From positions 116,666-180,665 of the forward strand of contig CAWEUU010000003.1 in assembly GCA_963812335.1 (NCBI GenBank): a stretch of 64,000 nucleotides of DNA. The letters run 5' to 3'. This document shows, piece after piece, positions 9,544 through 20,333 of this stretch (within the stretch, counting starts at the first letter, position 1; the number at the start of each line of letters is the position of its first letter). The notes under the pieces are model-generated. The model saw nothing but the letters and a program-made list of their open reading frames with translations, did no database searches and had not been told where the DNA came from. The position numbers and the translations under genes are program-made. This stretch comes from VRUE01 sp963812335 (GTDB lineage: Bacteria > Actinomycetota > Thermoleophilia > Solirubrobacterales > 70-9).

Positions 9544-10974
9544 ATGCCGACCGATACCGCAGTGCCCGTCGCCAAACCGCGGCAGAAAACTCCCAACCCG
9601 GCACGGCGGATCGCCGAAGACGCGGCCGCTGAGTGGCGCGGCCGCGGCCGATTCCCGCCCGGACGGGGCGATTTCAGCCTCTCGCGCACCCACCGGATCG
9701 CCCACGACCCGCTGCCGATCCTGCTCTCCGCCTATGAAGAGTTCGGCCCGGTCTTCAGCTTGCGGCTGCTGCACAGCAGGGTCGTCTTCATGCTCGGCCC
9801 GGAGGCGAACAACTTCATCACCGTCGCCCATCCGGAGAACTTCCACTGGCGCGAGGGCAGCTTCGGCGACCTGATTCCGCTGCTCGGCGACGGGCTGCTG
9901 ACGATCGACGAGGACTACCACGACCGGGCGCGGGCGATCATGATGCCGGCCTTCCACCGCCGCCAGCTGACTGCCTCGGTCGAGGCGATGACGGCGGAGG
10001 CCGAGGCGGCGATCGGGGCGCTGCCCGAGGCCGGGACGGTCGACGTCTACGAGTGGATGCGCAACCTGGCGATGCGGATCGCGATGCGCGCCCTGCTCGG
10101 GCTCGACCCCGACGAGGCGGGCAAGGGGGCCGCCGCGGCCGAGCACTTCGAGCGCGCGCTCGGCTTCTACGGGATCGATTACCAGTGGCGCTTGCTGCGC
10201 GGCCCGGGCTCGCCCTGGCGCAAGATGATCGCTTCGCGCCGGGTGCTCGACGAGATCGTCTTCGCTGAGATCGAGCGCTGTCGCGCCGACCCGGACCCCG
10301 AGCGCCAGGACATCCTCAGCCTGCTGCTCGGCGCCCGCGGCGAGGCCGGCGAGGCGTTCACCGACCGCGAGGTGCGCGACCAGGTGATGACCCTGATGTT
10401 CGCCGGGCACGACACCTCGACCTCGACCCTGAGCTTCATGATGTACGAGCTCGCCCACCATCCCGAGGTCGCCGAGAAGCTGCGCGCCGAGCGGGACGAG
10501 GTCCTCGGCGGCGAGGCGCCGAGCATCGACCGGCTCGAGCAGATGCCCTACCTCGACATGGTCCTCGACGAGGTCCTGCGGCTCTACCCGCCGGCCTGGA
10601 TCGGCCCCCGCCGCGCCGTGCGCGATTTCGAGTTCGGCGGCTACACGGTGCCGAACGGCGCCTACGTCAACTACTGCTCCTGGGCCAGCCACCGGATTCC
10701 CGAGGTCTTCGCCGAGCCGGAGGCCTTCATCCCGGAGCGCTTCGCCCCGGAGCGCAAGGCGGCGCTGCCGCGCGGCGCCTATGTCCCCTTCGGCGGCGGC
10801 AGCCGGATCTGCATCGGCAAGCGCTTCGGCCAGACCGAGGTCAAGCTGGTCGCGACGATGCTGCTGCAGCGTTTGCGCCTCGACGTGCTGCCCGGCCGCA
10901 CGATGACCGTGCGCCAGATGCCGACGCTCTCGCCGCGGGGCGGTCTGCGCATGCGGGTACTGTCCCGCGCGTGA
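9544..10974 (+). CDS. Cytochrome P450
   Basis: Soluble bacterial P450 of about 476 residues. The oxygen-activation motif MFAGHDTSTSTLSF lies in the I helix, ExxR is present as DEVLRLYPP, and the heme-thiolate loop is VPFGGGSRICIGKRFGQTE. All key residues are present, so it should be an active monooxygenase needing separate ferredoxin partners, none of which is encoded nearby. A longer frame (from 9433) and ATG 9535 are possible; ATG 9544 is preferred on promoter spacing. The stop overlaps the start of the MFS gene, so the two may form an oxidation/export unit. Substrate unknown. Confidence 0.92.
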   Translation: MPTDTAVPVAKPRQKTPNPARRIAEDAAAEWRGRGRFPPGRGDFSLSRTHRIAHDPLPILLSAYEEFGPVFSLRLLHSRVVFMLGPEANNFITVAHPENFHWREGSFGDLIPLLGDGLLTIDEDYHDRARAIMMPAFHRRQLTASVEAMTAEAEAAIGALPEAGTVDVYEWMRNLAMRIAMRALLGLDPDEAGKGAAAAEHFERALGFYGIDYQWRLLRGPGSPWRKMIASRRVLDEIVFAEIERCRADPDPERQDILSLLLGARGEAGEAFTDREVRDQVMTLMFAGHDTSTSTLSFMMYELAHHPEVAEKLRAERDEVLGGEAPSIDRLEQMPYLDMVLDEVLRLYPPAWIGPRRAVRDFEFGGYTVPNGAYVNYCSWASHRIPEVFAEPEAFIPERFAPERKAALPRGAYVPFGGGSRICIGKRFGQTEVKLVATMLLQRLRLDVLPGRTMTVRQMPTLSPRGGLRMRVLSRA

Positions 10975-12368
10975 GCGCGGCCCTGCGGGCAACAGAGACT
11001 GCGCCGGCGGCGGCGGGGCTCAGCCGCTGGACGCTCTGGTTCGGCGGCCTCGCCTTCTTCGCCTGTTACCTCGGCCAGACCGCGCTCGGCGTGATCCAGC
11101 CGACGATCTCCGCCGACCTCGGCCTCAGCGCCTCCGAGGCGCAGTGGGTGGTGAACTCCTTCTTCCTCGCGATGGCGCTCTTCGCCGCGCCCGGCGGCCG
11201 CCTCGGCGACTACTACGGCCACCGCCAGGTGCTGCTCGTCGCGCTCATCGTCTTCGCGCTCGGCTCGCTCGCAGCGGCGGTCTCGCAGGGCTTCGTCTGG
11301 CTCGTCGCCGGGATCGGGATCGCCGGCGCCGGCGCCTCGACGCTCTACCCGGCGAGCGCGGCGCTGATCGCCAACCGCGTCTCCGAGGCGCACCGTGGCG
11401 ACGCGCTCGGCAAATACTCGGCGATCGGGATCACCGTGCTCTGGATCGGCCCGCTGATGGCGGGCCTGCTGACAGAGGCGGTCAGCTGGCGGGCGATGTT
11501 CGCGCTGCAGGTCGTTGTCGGCCTCGCGGTCGGCTGGATCGGCTGGCGCCAGGTGAACAACCGCGCCGCCGGCGAGCCGGCCCGGTTCGACACGCGCGGG
11601 CTGGCGATCCTCGCGATCGGACTGACCGCTCTGCTGGTCGCGCTGATGCAGGCGCTCGCCTGGGGCTGGGACTCTCCGGCGACGCTGTCCCTGTTCGCCG
11701 CCGGGGTCGCGTTGCTCGGCATCTTCGCCGCGGTCGAGCTGCGTACCGCCGACCCGCTGCTCGACATCGGCCTGCTGCGTCGCCGCGTCCTGGTCGGGAT
11801 CGTGCTGGCGATGTTCGCCGCGCAGTTCGTGATCAACGGCTACCTGATCTACGTCGCCACCTACTTCCAGCACGTTCTCGGCTTCAGCCCGCTGCTCGCG
11901 GCGCTGGCGATCGTCCCCTCGGTGATCGCCCAGCCGATCTTCAACATCCTCGCCGGCAGGCTCACCGACCGCGTCGGCGCCCGCGCCCCGGCCACGGTGG
12001 GCTACCTGCTGACCGCGATCGCCTTCGTCTGGATCGCGCTCACCGTCGACAATGACGCCTACGCCCTGCTGCTGCCGGGGCTGCTCCTGCTCGGCGTCTC
12101 GATCGCGCCGATGTTCACCACGCTGCTGACCGGGCTCAGCAACGCCGTCGCTGCCGAGGAGCGCGGCGATGCCAATGCGCTCGTGCTCACCGTGCGCTGG
12201 ATCGGCGCCGCCGCCGGCACGATGGTGCTCGGCGTCGTCGTCTACTCCGGCAGCGGCGCCGACCTGACCCCGACGGCCTCGCCCTACGCGACCGCCTTCG
12301 CGATCCTCGCCGCCGTCGCCCTCGCCGGCGCCGCAGCCTGCGCGTTCCTGCTCGAGGAGCGAGCCTGA
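10971..12368 (+). CDS. MFS transporter, DHA2 (drug:H+ antiporter) type
   Basis: A 465-residue membrane protein with a run of 12 to 14 hydrophobic helices. It has the antiporter signature around GGRLGDYYGHRQVLLVAL (loop 2-3) and the motif-C-like ITVLWIGPLMAGLLTEAVSWRAMF. The family exports drugs or metabolites using the proton gradient. GTG start, overlapping the P450 stop by four bases, so probably co-translated. Substrate unknown; pairing with a P450 suggests export of a modified small molecule, which is inference. Confidence 0.87.
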   Translation: MSAALRATETAPAAAGLSRWTLWFGGLAFFACYLGQTALGVIQPTISADLGLSASEAQWVVNSFFLAMALFAAPGGRLGDYYGHRQVLLVALIVFALGSLAAAVSQGFVWLVAGIGIAGAGASTLYPASAALIANRVSEAHRGDALGKYSAIGITVLWIGPLMAGLLTEAVSWRAMFALQVVVGLAVGWIGWRQVNNRAAGEPARFDTRGLAILAIGLTALLVALMQALAWGWDSPATLSLFAAGVALLGIFAAVELRTADPLLDIGLLRRRVLVGIVLAMFAAQFVINGYLIYVATYFQHVLGFSPLLAALAIVPSVIAQPIFNILAGRLTDRVGARAPATVGYLLTAIAFVWIALTVDNDAYALLLPGLLLLGVSIAPMFTTLLTGLSNAVAAEERGDANALVLTVRWIGAAAGTMVLGVVVYSGSGADLTPTASPYATAFAILAAVALAGAAACAFLLEERA

Positions 12369-12369
12369 G

Positions 12370-13626
12370 ATGCGGGCGCTGGTCATCTCCGACACGCATT
12401 TCGGCGCCTGGACCGGGCGAGACCTGCTGCGCGAGGACTTCTTCCTCGAACGGCTGGCGCCGGCGCTGGAGGGGATCGACGAGCTGATCTTCCTCGGCGA
12501 CCTCTTCGACTTCCTCTTCGGCTCGGTCGGCGAGGCGGTCGACGCTTCCGACGGCCTGTTGCGCCTGATCGCCGAGAAGCTGCCCGGCAAGCGGCTCGTC
12601 TTCCTCGCCGGAAATCACGACCACCACCTGGTCCACCGCGACGCCGAGAACAGGCTCGAGGCGCAGCTCGCCTCGGGCCTCTCGCCGACCGAGGGGGGCG
12701 ACGGGCACGCGGGGGAGGACTCTGGCCGCGCCGGCCCCGGCTTCTTTCGCTCCTTCCTCGCCCGTCGCCTGCCGGGGGTCGAGGTCGAGATCGCCTACCC
12801 GACATACGAGCTCGCCGGCGTCCTCTGCACCCACGGCCACTACCTTGACCCGCACGCCCGCCTGGCCGGCTCGCGCGGCGACCGCCTGCTGACGCGGACG
12901 CTGTGGGGGATCGCCACCGGTGGCCCCGAGCAGCCGAAGACGATCGAGGACTACGAGTCCGTGATCACGCTGCTGACCGAGTGGCTCTACGTCGCGGCGC
13001 AGATGCCGCACGGCACCCATGCCCAGCAGAACGTCTTCCGCGCCGTGCAGCGGGCCGGCCGGCTCGGCTCGGCGCTGGGTGCGCCGCTGCGCGGCATCAA
13101 GCGGCTGGCGGCGGAGCTGCGCGATCGCGGCGTCGGCGACGGCGAGGCTGCGCAGCTGCCAAGCGAGGAGCACTTCGATGCCGTGGTCGCGGCCGAGGCG
13201 GCACGTCAACGCCGCGAGCAACCCGCCCCCGACGCGGCCTGGCCGCGGCCCGCCTATCCCGCCGCCAGCGTGGTCTCGCCAAGCGATCCCTCCGAGCACG
13301 CGCTCGAGGCCTTCGCCCAGGTCGTCGGCAATCTGGGCTGGGCCGAGCGCAGCGAGAAGATCGTCTTCGCCCACACCCACCAGCCGCTGGCCTGTGTGCG
13401 CTCGCGTGACGGCGGAAGTACGCGCTACTGGAACACCGGCTCCTGGATCTACGAGCCCGACCTCGGCTCGCGCCAGGCCTATACGCGCTACCTGCGCTAC
13501 GCCTGGCCGGGCAGCGCCGTCGTGATCGACGACGAGGAGCCCGAGCCTCGCCTGCTCGAGCTCCTCGCCGACCTCAATCCCCTCACCGGGGGCACGGGAC
13601 TGCCAAGCCCCGGCCCCGCGGCCTGA
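12370..13626 (+). CDS. Calcineurin-like metallophosphoesterase
   Basis: A 418-residue dinuclear metallophosphoesterase. All five metal motifs are visible: SDTHFG (about 7-12), LGDLFDF, GNHDHH, CTHGHYLDPH and FAHTHQP. The spacing is stretched by a long middle insertion (about residues 95-125 and 150-310), so this is not a plain LpxH or CpdA protein. Its stop is one base from the convergent stop of glutamine synthetase. Substrate is unknown. Confidence 0.85.
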   Translation: MRALVISDTHFGAWTGRDLLREDFFLERLAPALEGIDELIFLGDLFDFLFGSVGEAVDASDGLLRLIAEKLPGKRLVFLAGNHDHHLVHRDAENRLEAQLASGLSPTEGGDGHAGEDSGRAGPGFFRSFLARRLPGVEVEIAYPTYELAGVLCTHGHYLDPHARLAGSRGDRLLTRTLWGIATGGPEQPKTIEDYESVITLLTEWLYVAAQMPHGTHAQQNVFRAVQRAGRLGSALGAPLRGIKRLAAELRDRGVGDGEAAQLPSEEHFDAVVAAEAARQRREQPAPDAAWPRPAYPAASVVSPSDPSEHALEAFAQVVGNLGWAERSEKIVFAHTHQPLACVRSRDGGSTRYWNTGSWIYEPDLGSRQAYTRYLRYAWPGSAVVIDDEEPEPRLLELLADLNPLTGGTGLPSPGPAA

Positions 13627-13627
13627 G

Positions 13628-15778
13628 CTACTTGATGAAGAGCATCTCCTCGTACTTGGGCAGCGGCCAGAGGTCGTCGGCGACGATCTTCTCCAGATTG
13701 TCCGCCGCCTCGCGGACCCTGCCCATGGCCGCGATCTGCTTGTCGCGGGAGTGGACCGCGAGCTCGATGCCCTCAAGCTCGTCGGGGTAGGCGTTGGCCT
13801 GCTCGAGCTCGGCCAGCGAGGCGCTGAGCGCGTCGAGCGCCGCGCCGCACTCCTCGGCGACGCCTTCGGCCCGACCCGACTCCTTGATCAGCGCCATGTA
13901 GCGCAGCGCCGCCGGCAGGATCATCGTTTTGGCAATCGACCGCGTCGTCTCCGCCTCGATGTTGGCGCGGATCGCGTACTGCTCGACCCAGACCTCGTAG
14001 CGCGACTCGAGCTCGCGCTTGGAGAGCACGTCGTAGTTCTCGAACGCGGCGACAGTCTGCTCGGAGAGCACTTCGGGCAGCGCGTCGGGCGTCGTGCGCA
14101 GGTTTTTCAGCCCGCGCTGCTCGGCCTCGGCGTGCCACTCCTCAGCGTAGTTGTCGCCGCCGAAGCAGACCGCCTTGTTGGCGCTGTAGGAGTCCTTGAC
14201 GATCTCGATCACGGCCTCGGGCATCGCCGTGCCGGCGGAGAGCTTCTCCTCCAGCTTGCCGGCGAGCTCGTCGATCGCCTCGGCGGCGATCGTGTTGAGC
14301 ACCGTGTTGGGGAAGGCGAGCGACATGCTCGACCCCAGCGCCCGGAACTCGAATTTGTTGCCGGTGAAGGCAAACGGCGAGGTGCGGTTGCGATCGCCGC
14401 CGTGCATCGGCAGCTTCGGCAGCACCGTCGCGCCCAGCTCGAGGAAGGAGGCCGGCGTGTTGGGGTCGCCCTCGCCGGCGGCGATCGCATCGAAGACTTT
14501 CTCCAGCTCGGCGCCGAGGAAGATCGAGATGATCGCGGGCGGCGCCTCGTTGGCGCCGAGCCGGTGGTCCTGGCCGATGTTGGCGACCGAGGCGCGCAGC
14601 AGCCCCTGGTGCTTGTTGACCGCCTGGATCACCGCGGCGCAGAAGAAGAGGAAGTGGATGTTGTCGGCCGGCGTCTCGCCCGGGTCCAGCAAGTTGCCGC
14701 CGGTGTCGGTCCCCATCGACCAGTTGTTGTGCTTGCCCGAGCCGTTGACGCCCGCGAAGGGCTTCTCGTGCAGCAGGCAGACGAGGCCGTAGCGGCGGGC
14801 GACACTTTCCATCACCTGCATCAGCAGCTGCTGGTGGTCGGAGCCGACGTTGGAGTTCTCGAACATCGGCGCGATCTCGTACTGCGCCGGCGCGACCTCG
14901 TTGTGGCGGGTCTTGACCGGGATCCCGAGCTTGCGCAGCTCCAGCTCGGTCTCGAGCATGCAGGCGAGCACCCGCTCGGGGATCGAGCCGAAGTAGTGGT
15001 CGTCGAGCTCGTGGCCCTTGGGCGGCTTGGCGCCGAACAGGGTGCGGCCGGTGGCGATCAGGTCGGGCCGCTCGAAGTAGTACTGCTCGTCGATCAGGAA
15101 GTACTCCTGCTCGGGGCCGACGGTGGTGAAGACGCGCTGCGCGTCCTCATCGCCGAGCAGCCGCAGCGCTTTGATCGCCGTGCGCGAGAGCGCGTCCATC
15201 GAGCGCAGCAGCGGGATCTTGCCGTCGAGCGCCTCGCCGGTCCAGGAGGCGAAGGCGGTCGGGATGCAGAGCAGGGCCCCGTTGGGGTTCTCGAGGATGA
15301 AGGCGGGGGAGGTCGGGTCCCAGGCGGTGTAGCCGCGCGCCTCGAAGGTCGCGCGCACGCCGCCGGTCGGGAACGAGGAGGCGTCGGGCTCGCCCTGGAC
15401 CAGCTCCTTGCCGGAGAAGCCGGCCAGCGCCGTGCCTTCGCCGGCGGGCTCGAAGAAGGAGTCGTGCTTCTCCGCGGTCGAGCCGGTCAGCGGCTGGAAG
15501 ACGTGGGTGAAGTGCGTGGCGCCGTTCTCCAGCGCCCATTCCTTCATCGCCTCGGCGACCGCGTCGGCGAGGCTCGGGTCGAGCGCGGCGCTGCCGTCGA
15601 GGGTCGCCTGCAGCTTCTCGAAGACGTCGGCCTCGAGCCGCTCGCGCTGCACCGTGGTGGAGAAGACGTTGGCGCCGAAGGGGTTGTTCTCGGGCAGGGT
15701 CAGGTCGGTTGCGCCCAGGGCCCCTCCGTTAGAGCTCCACTGCGCGGCGGTCACGTTCTGCTGGCGGATGCGGGTCAT
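13628..15778 (-). CDS. glnN: Type III glutamine synthetase
   Basis: ATP-dependent ligation of ammonia to glutamate. At 716 residues it has the length of GSIII, much longer than GSI or GSII. Catalytic blocks include VGPEQEYFLIDEQYY, ARYGLVCLLHEKPFAGVNGS followed by GKHNNWSMGTDTGG, GANEAPPAIISIFLG and GDRNRTSPFAFTGNKFEFRA. The N-terminal AQWSSNGGALGATDLTLPEN and FGANVFS segments are GSIII-type. ATG at 15778. It is transcribed away from the beta-oxidation gene across a 269-base shared region. amtB-glnK, 9 kb away, supplies the matching ammonium uptake. Confidence 0.95.
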   Translation of the reverse strand: MTRIRQQNVTAAQWSSNGGALGATDLTLPENNPFGANVFSTTVQRERLEADVFEKLQATLDGSAALDPSLADAVAEAMKEWALENGATHFTHVFQPLTGSTAEKHDSFFEPAGEGTALAGFSGKELVQGEPDASSFPTGGVRATFEARGYTAWDPTSPAFILENPNGALLCIPTAFASWTGEALDGKIPLLRSMDALSRTAIKALRLLGDEDAQRVFTTVGPEQEYFLIDEQYYFERPDLIATGRTLFGAKPPKGHELDDHYFGSIPERVLACMLETELELRKLGIPVKTRHNEVAPAQYEIAPMFENSNVGSDHQQLLMQVMESVARRYGLVCLLHEKPFAGVNGSGKHNNWSMGTDTGGNLLDPGETPADNIHFLFFCAAVIQAVNKHQGLLRASVANIGQDHRLGANEAPPAIISIFLGAELEKVFDAIAAGEGDPNTPASFLELGATVLPKLPMHGGDRNRTSPFAFTGNKFEFRALGSSMSLAFPNTVLNTIAAEAIDELAGKLEEKLSAGTAMPEAVIEIVKDSYSANKAVCFGGDNYAEEWHAEAEQRGLKNLRTTPDALPEVLSEQTVAAFENYDVLSKRELESRYEVWVEQYAIRANIEAETTRSIAKTMILPAALRYMALIKESGRAEGVAEECGAALDALSASLAELEQANAYPDELEGIELAVHSRDKQIAAMGRVREAADNLEKIVADDLWPLPKYEEMLFIK

Positions 15779-15887
15779 CGCTGTGTCAGTTCCTCGCTTT
15801 TGCGCACCCGGCCCGGGCGCGATCGATTGCGGTCTAACTCCCTAATCAGGGCCAAAAGAGCCTAATGGGAGCGCGCTCGCGATGCCT

Positions 15888-15903
15888 TTGTACCGCCGTA
15901 CAA
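15888..15903. promoter_or_regulatory. Candidate operator (TTGTAC-N4-GTACAA) upstream of the beta-oxidation fusion
   Basis: A perfect 6+6 inverted repeat, TTGTACCGCCGTACAA, lies between divergent glnN and the 3-hydroxyacyl-CoA dehydrogenase/enoyl-CoA hydratase gene. The form suits a TetR- or GntR-type dimer; no regulator gene is adjacent. Assignment to the fatty-acid gene is inference. Confidence 0.4.
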
Positions 15904-15941
15904 CGATCGCCCCGCGCCTTTGTCCGCGCGGGCGGCGGGCA

Positions 15942-15996
15942 GATCGCAGCCTTTTGGTCCCATGACCACCAAGGCTGCCACCGAAAGGCTGCGATC
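15942..15996. repeat. 13-bp perfect inverted repeat with 29-base loop
   Basis: GATCGCAGCCTTT (15942-15954) and AAAGGCTGCGATC (15984-15996) can pair exactly; the loop contains a partial third copy (AAGGCTGCC). It lies 52 bases before the dehydrogenase start and could be a leader hairpin or a protein binding site. Confidence 0.6.
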
Positions 15997-16047
15997 GAGG
16001 CCGCGCCGATAGCCTTCCCCGGTCCCCTAGCTGGAGGAATCCACCGA

Positions 16048-18032
<1,985 letters not shown>

Positions 18033-18048
<16 letters not shown>

Positions 18049-18788
18049 AAACGGCGGAGCGGTTGGCGGAGTTGATCCTCGAATCGGGCTGCACGGTGGC
18101 GCTCACGGGCGCCGGGGTCTCGGTGCCGTCGGGGATCCCGGACTTCCGCACACCGGAGACGGGGTTGTGGGCCAACGTCGACCCGATGGAGGTCGCCCAC
18201 ATCGATGTCTTCGAAGGCGACCCGGCGCGCTTCTGGTCCTACTACCGGCCGCGCTTCCACTCGCTCGGCGACAAACGACCCAACGGCGCCCATGAGGCGC
18301 TGGCCGAGCTCGAACGAGACGGCCTGCTGGATGGCGTGATCACGCAGAACATCGATCGCCTGCATCGCGCGGCCGGCTCGCAGAACGTGGTCGAGGTGCA
18401 CGGCTCGATTGAAACCTCGGCCTGCCGGGAGTGCGACGCCTCCTACGGACTGGGTGAGGTCGAGGCGCTCTTCGACGATGACGGGATCGCCGTCTGCTCC
18501 TCCTGCGGTGGCGCGGTCAAACCCGACGTCGTCCTCTTCGGCGAGATGCTGCCCGAGGCGGCGATGCGCCAGGCGCAGGAGCTGGCGGCGCGGGCCGAGT
18601 TGATGCTCTGCGTCGGCAGCTCGCTCGTCGTCCACCCGGTCGCCGGGCTGCCCGGCGTCACCCTCGCCGCCGGCGGCGAGCTGGCAATCGTCACCCAAGG
18701 GCCGACCCCCTACGACGGCGAGGCCGTGCTCAAGCTGGAGGGCGAGGTCGACGAGGAGCTGGGTGCCGTGCTCGCGGCGCTCGCCTAG
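18033..18788 (+). CDS. Sir2-family NAD-dependent protein deacylase
   Basis: Sirtuin of about 251 residues removing acyl groups from lysine with NAD+. It shows GAGVSVPSGIPDFRTPETGLW (NAD site), TQNIDRLH, the HGS catalytic histidine, a Cys4 zinc site (CRECD and CSSCGG) and the GSSLVVHPVAGLP strand. The GTG at 18033 (VERQVETAERLAEL) overlaps the end of the beta-oxidation gene by 16 bases, so the two are probably translationally coupled. That fits control of acyl-CoA-derived lysine acylation, which is inference from context. Confidence 0.9.
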
Positions 18789-19463
18789 ATGGAGGCCGTG
18801 GAGAACGGCGTCGCCGGCCTGCCCGGGGCGGTCGTCTTCGACAACGACGGGCTGCTGCTCGACACCGAGTCGGTCTGGACCCGGGCCGAGCACGACCTGT
18901 TCGAGCGCCGCGGGCTCGAGTTCACCCCGGCCGACAAGCTGGAGCTGGTCGGCACTTCGGCCGAGATCGCCGGTGGCGTACTCGAACGCCGCCTCGCCGA
19001 GCCCGGCCGTGCCGCCGCCCTGATCGAGGAGCTGAACGAGCTGGTGATCGCCGAGCTCGAGCACGGGGTGGAGGCGATGGTCGGGGCGCGAGAGCTGCTG
19101 CATCTGTTGAAAGAGCGGGGGACCCCGATCGGGCTCGTCTCCAACTCGCCGCTCGCCTTCGTCCGCCGCTCGCTGCAGATCGCCGGCTTTCACGACCGCT
19201 TCGACGTTGTGATCAGCGCCCACGAAGTGGCGGCGCCGAAGCCGGCGCCGGACCCATACCTGGAGGCGTGCAGGCGGTTGGGGGTCGCGGCCGGACCCGA
19301 CATCGTCGCCCTCGAGGACTCGCCGACCGGCGTTGCCGCCGCCCGCGCCGCCGGGCTGACCGTTATCGGGGTGCCGTCGATCGAGGGGATCGCGCTCGAC
19401 GAGGCGCACGAGATCGCTGAGTCGCTGCAGGACGAGATCGTTAGTCGACGATTGCTGTTATAG
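18789..19463 (+). CDS. HAD-superfamily hydrolase, beta-phosphoglucomutase/phosphatase-like
   Basis: A 224-residue HAD subfamily IA enzyme starting directly after the sirtuin stop. Motif I is VVFDNDGLLLDTE (nucleophile and acid aspartates), motif II is GLVSNSPL, the motif III lysine lies in APKPAPDPY and motif IV is VALEDSPTGVAAARAAG. An alpha-helical cap lies between residues about 25 and 95. Likely a small sugar-phosphate or related phosphatase; substrate unknown. Confidence 0.85.
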   Translation: MEAVENGVAGLPGAVVFDNDGLLLDTESVWTRAEHDLFERRGLEFTPADKLELVGTSAEIAGGVLERRLAEPGRAAALIEELNELVIAELEHGVEAMVGARELLHLLKERGTPIGLVSNSPLAFVRRSLQIAGFHDRFDVVISAHEVAAPKPAPDPYLEACRRLGVAAGPDIVALEDSPTGVAAARAAGLTVIGVPSIEGIALDEAHEIAESLQDEIVSRRLLL

Positions 19464-19491
19464 GGGTTGCCGCGGGAGCACCCCGCCCCGA

Positions 19492-19941
19492 CTAACCGCT
19501 TGCAATTGAGACGCCAGGAAGTTCAGTGAAGGCCTTTTGGTCAGAGCTCACGACCTGCCGTTCCTGGGCTCGCGCGGTCGCAGCGATGATGAGATCGTGA
19601 GCGCCGCGCGGCGTTCCCGCCCGCCGAACGTGCGCCAGCAGATCGGCGTGTGCATCGGCTACGTCGAGGTCGTAGGGCTCAATCGAGACGGCGTCGAGAA
19701 CCGCTGTTACGAAACGCTCCCGCTTCTCCCGCCTGCGACCTTTCGCCAGCTGGACGCCGACTCGCAACTCCGCCACGGTGATCGCCGCGACCGCGACATC
19801 GTCGCCGTCGTCAATCACTTCCTCCAGCGAACCGCCGCTGCGCTCCGCGTCGACCAAGACCGTCGTATCGAGGATCAGTCGCGCCAGGGGTCCGTCACCG
19901 GCTCCATGCCCTCGCGAAGCTCCCGCAGCTCGTCCGCCCAC
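19492..19941 (-). CDS. VapC-like PIN-domain toxin
   Basis: PIN RNase with acidic residues in LILDTTVLVDAERSG, AAITVAELRVG, GAHDLIIAATA and VVSSDQKAF, so the catalytic site looks complete. The family normally begins at (M)ARLILDTT; here that point is CTG at 19887, giving 131 residues. The first ATG in frame is 19941, which adds 18 residues that merely shadow the antitoxin gene. Either the CTG is used, coupled to the antitoxin stop, or the long form is made. It lies downstream of and overlaps its antitoxin. Confidence 0.82.
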   Translation of the reverse strand: MGGRAAGASRGHGAGDGPLARLILDTTVLVDAERSGGSLEEVIDDGDDVAVAAITVAELRVGVQLAKGRRREKRERFVTAVLDAVSIEPYDLDVADAHADLLAHVRRAGTPRGAHDLIIAATARAQERQVVSSDQKAFTELPGVSIASG

Positions 19942-20126
19942 GCACCATCGGGCCGATTGGCGCGAAGAACCTCCTTGAGCGCCTTCCCAGTTCCACCGCT
20001 CGTGGGACCGATGGTCGCCACGGCCCGACCGTGGCGAACCACCACGTAGGACTCCCCGCCTCGCTCTACATCGTCCAACACCTCGGAGAACCGGCGAGAT
20101 GCATCAGTCGCACTTAGCTGCTTCAT
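19875..20126 (-). CDS. Phd/YefM-type antitoxin
   Basis: An 83-residue antitoxin, MKQLSATDASRRFSEVLDDV, with the Phd/YefM DNA-binding N-terminus (TDASRRFSEVLDDVERGGESYVVVRHGRAVATIGP) and an acidic C-terminal toxin-binding tail (DELRELREGMEPVTDPW). It precedes and overlaps the PIN toxin gene. Tandem repeats overlapping its own -10 element suggest autorepression. Confidence 0.88.
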   Translation of the reverse strand: MKQLSATDASRRFSEVLDDVERGGESYVVVRHGRAVATIGPTSGGTGKALKEVLRANRPDGAWADELRELREGMEPVTDPWRD

Positions 20127-20129
20127 GAA

Positions 20130-20144
20130 ATCAGATTATCAGAT
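20130..20144 (-). promoter_or_regulatory. Promoter and tandem operator of the Phd/VapC pair
   Basis: On the plus strand ATCAGAT occurs twice with an 8-base period (20130-20136, 20138-20144). On the minus strand this region contains TAATCT (20138-20133), placed 6 bases before the antitoxin ATG. Repeats overlapping the -10 are what an autorepressing antitoxin would need. Confidence 0.55.
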
Positions 20145-20333
20145 TTCTAACACGCAACGCGGTGCCCTGGGCACTCCTCCGCCCCGGAACTTCGCGACAC
20201 TCCCGCCGCTCCGCTCTGGGCCTGCACAGATCTCCTCCAATCTCAGGGGGCCGGGAATTGACCTTCGGGTTCCTACGCGAACAGTCTGCTTATGAGACCG
20301 CCGTCTTGGGTATCTCCGGTTCGGGATCCCGCG

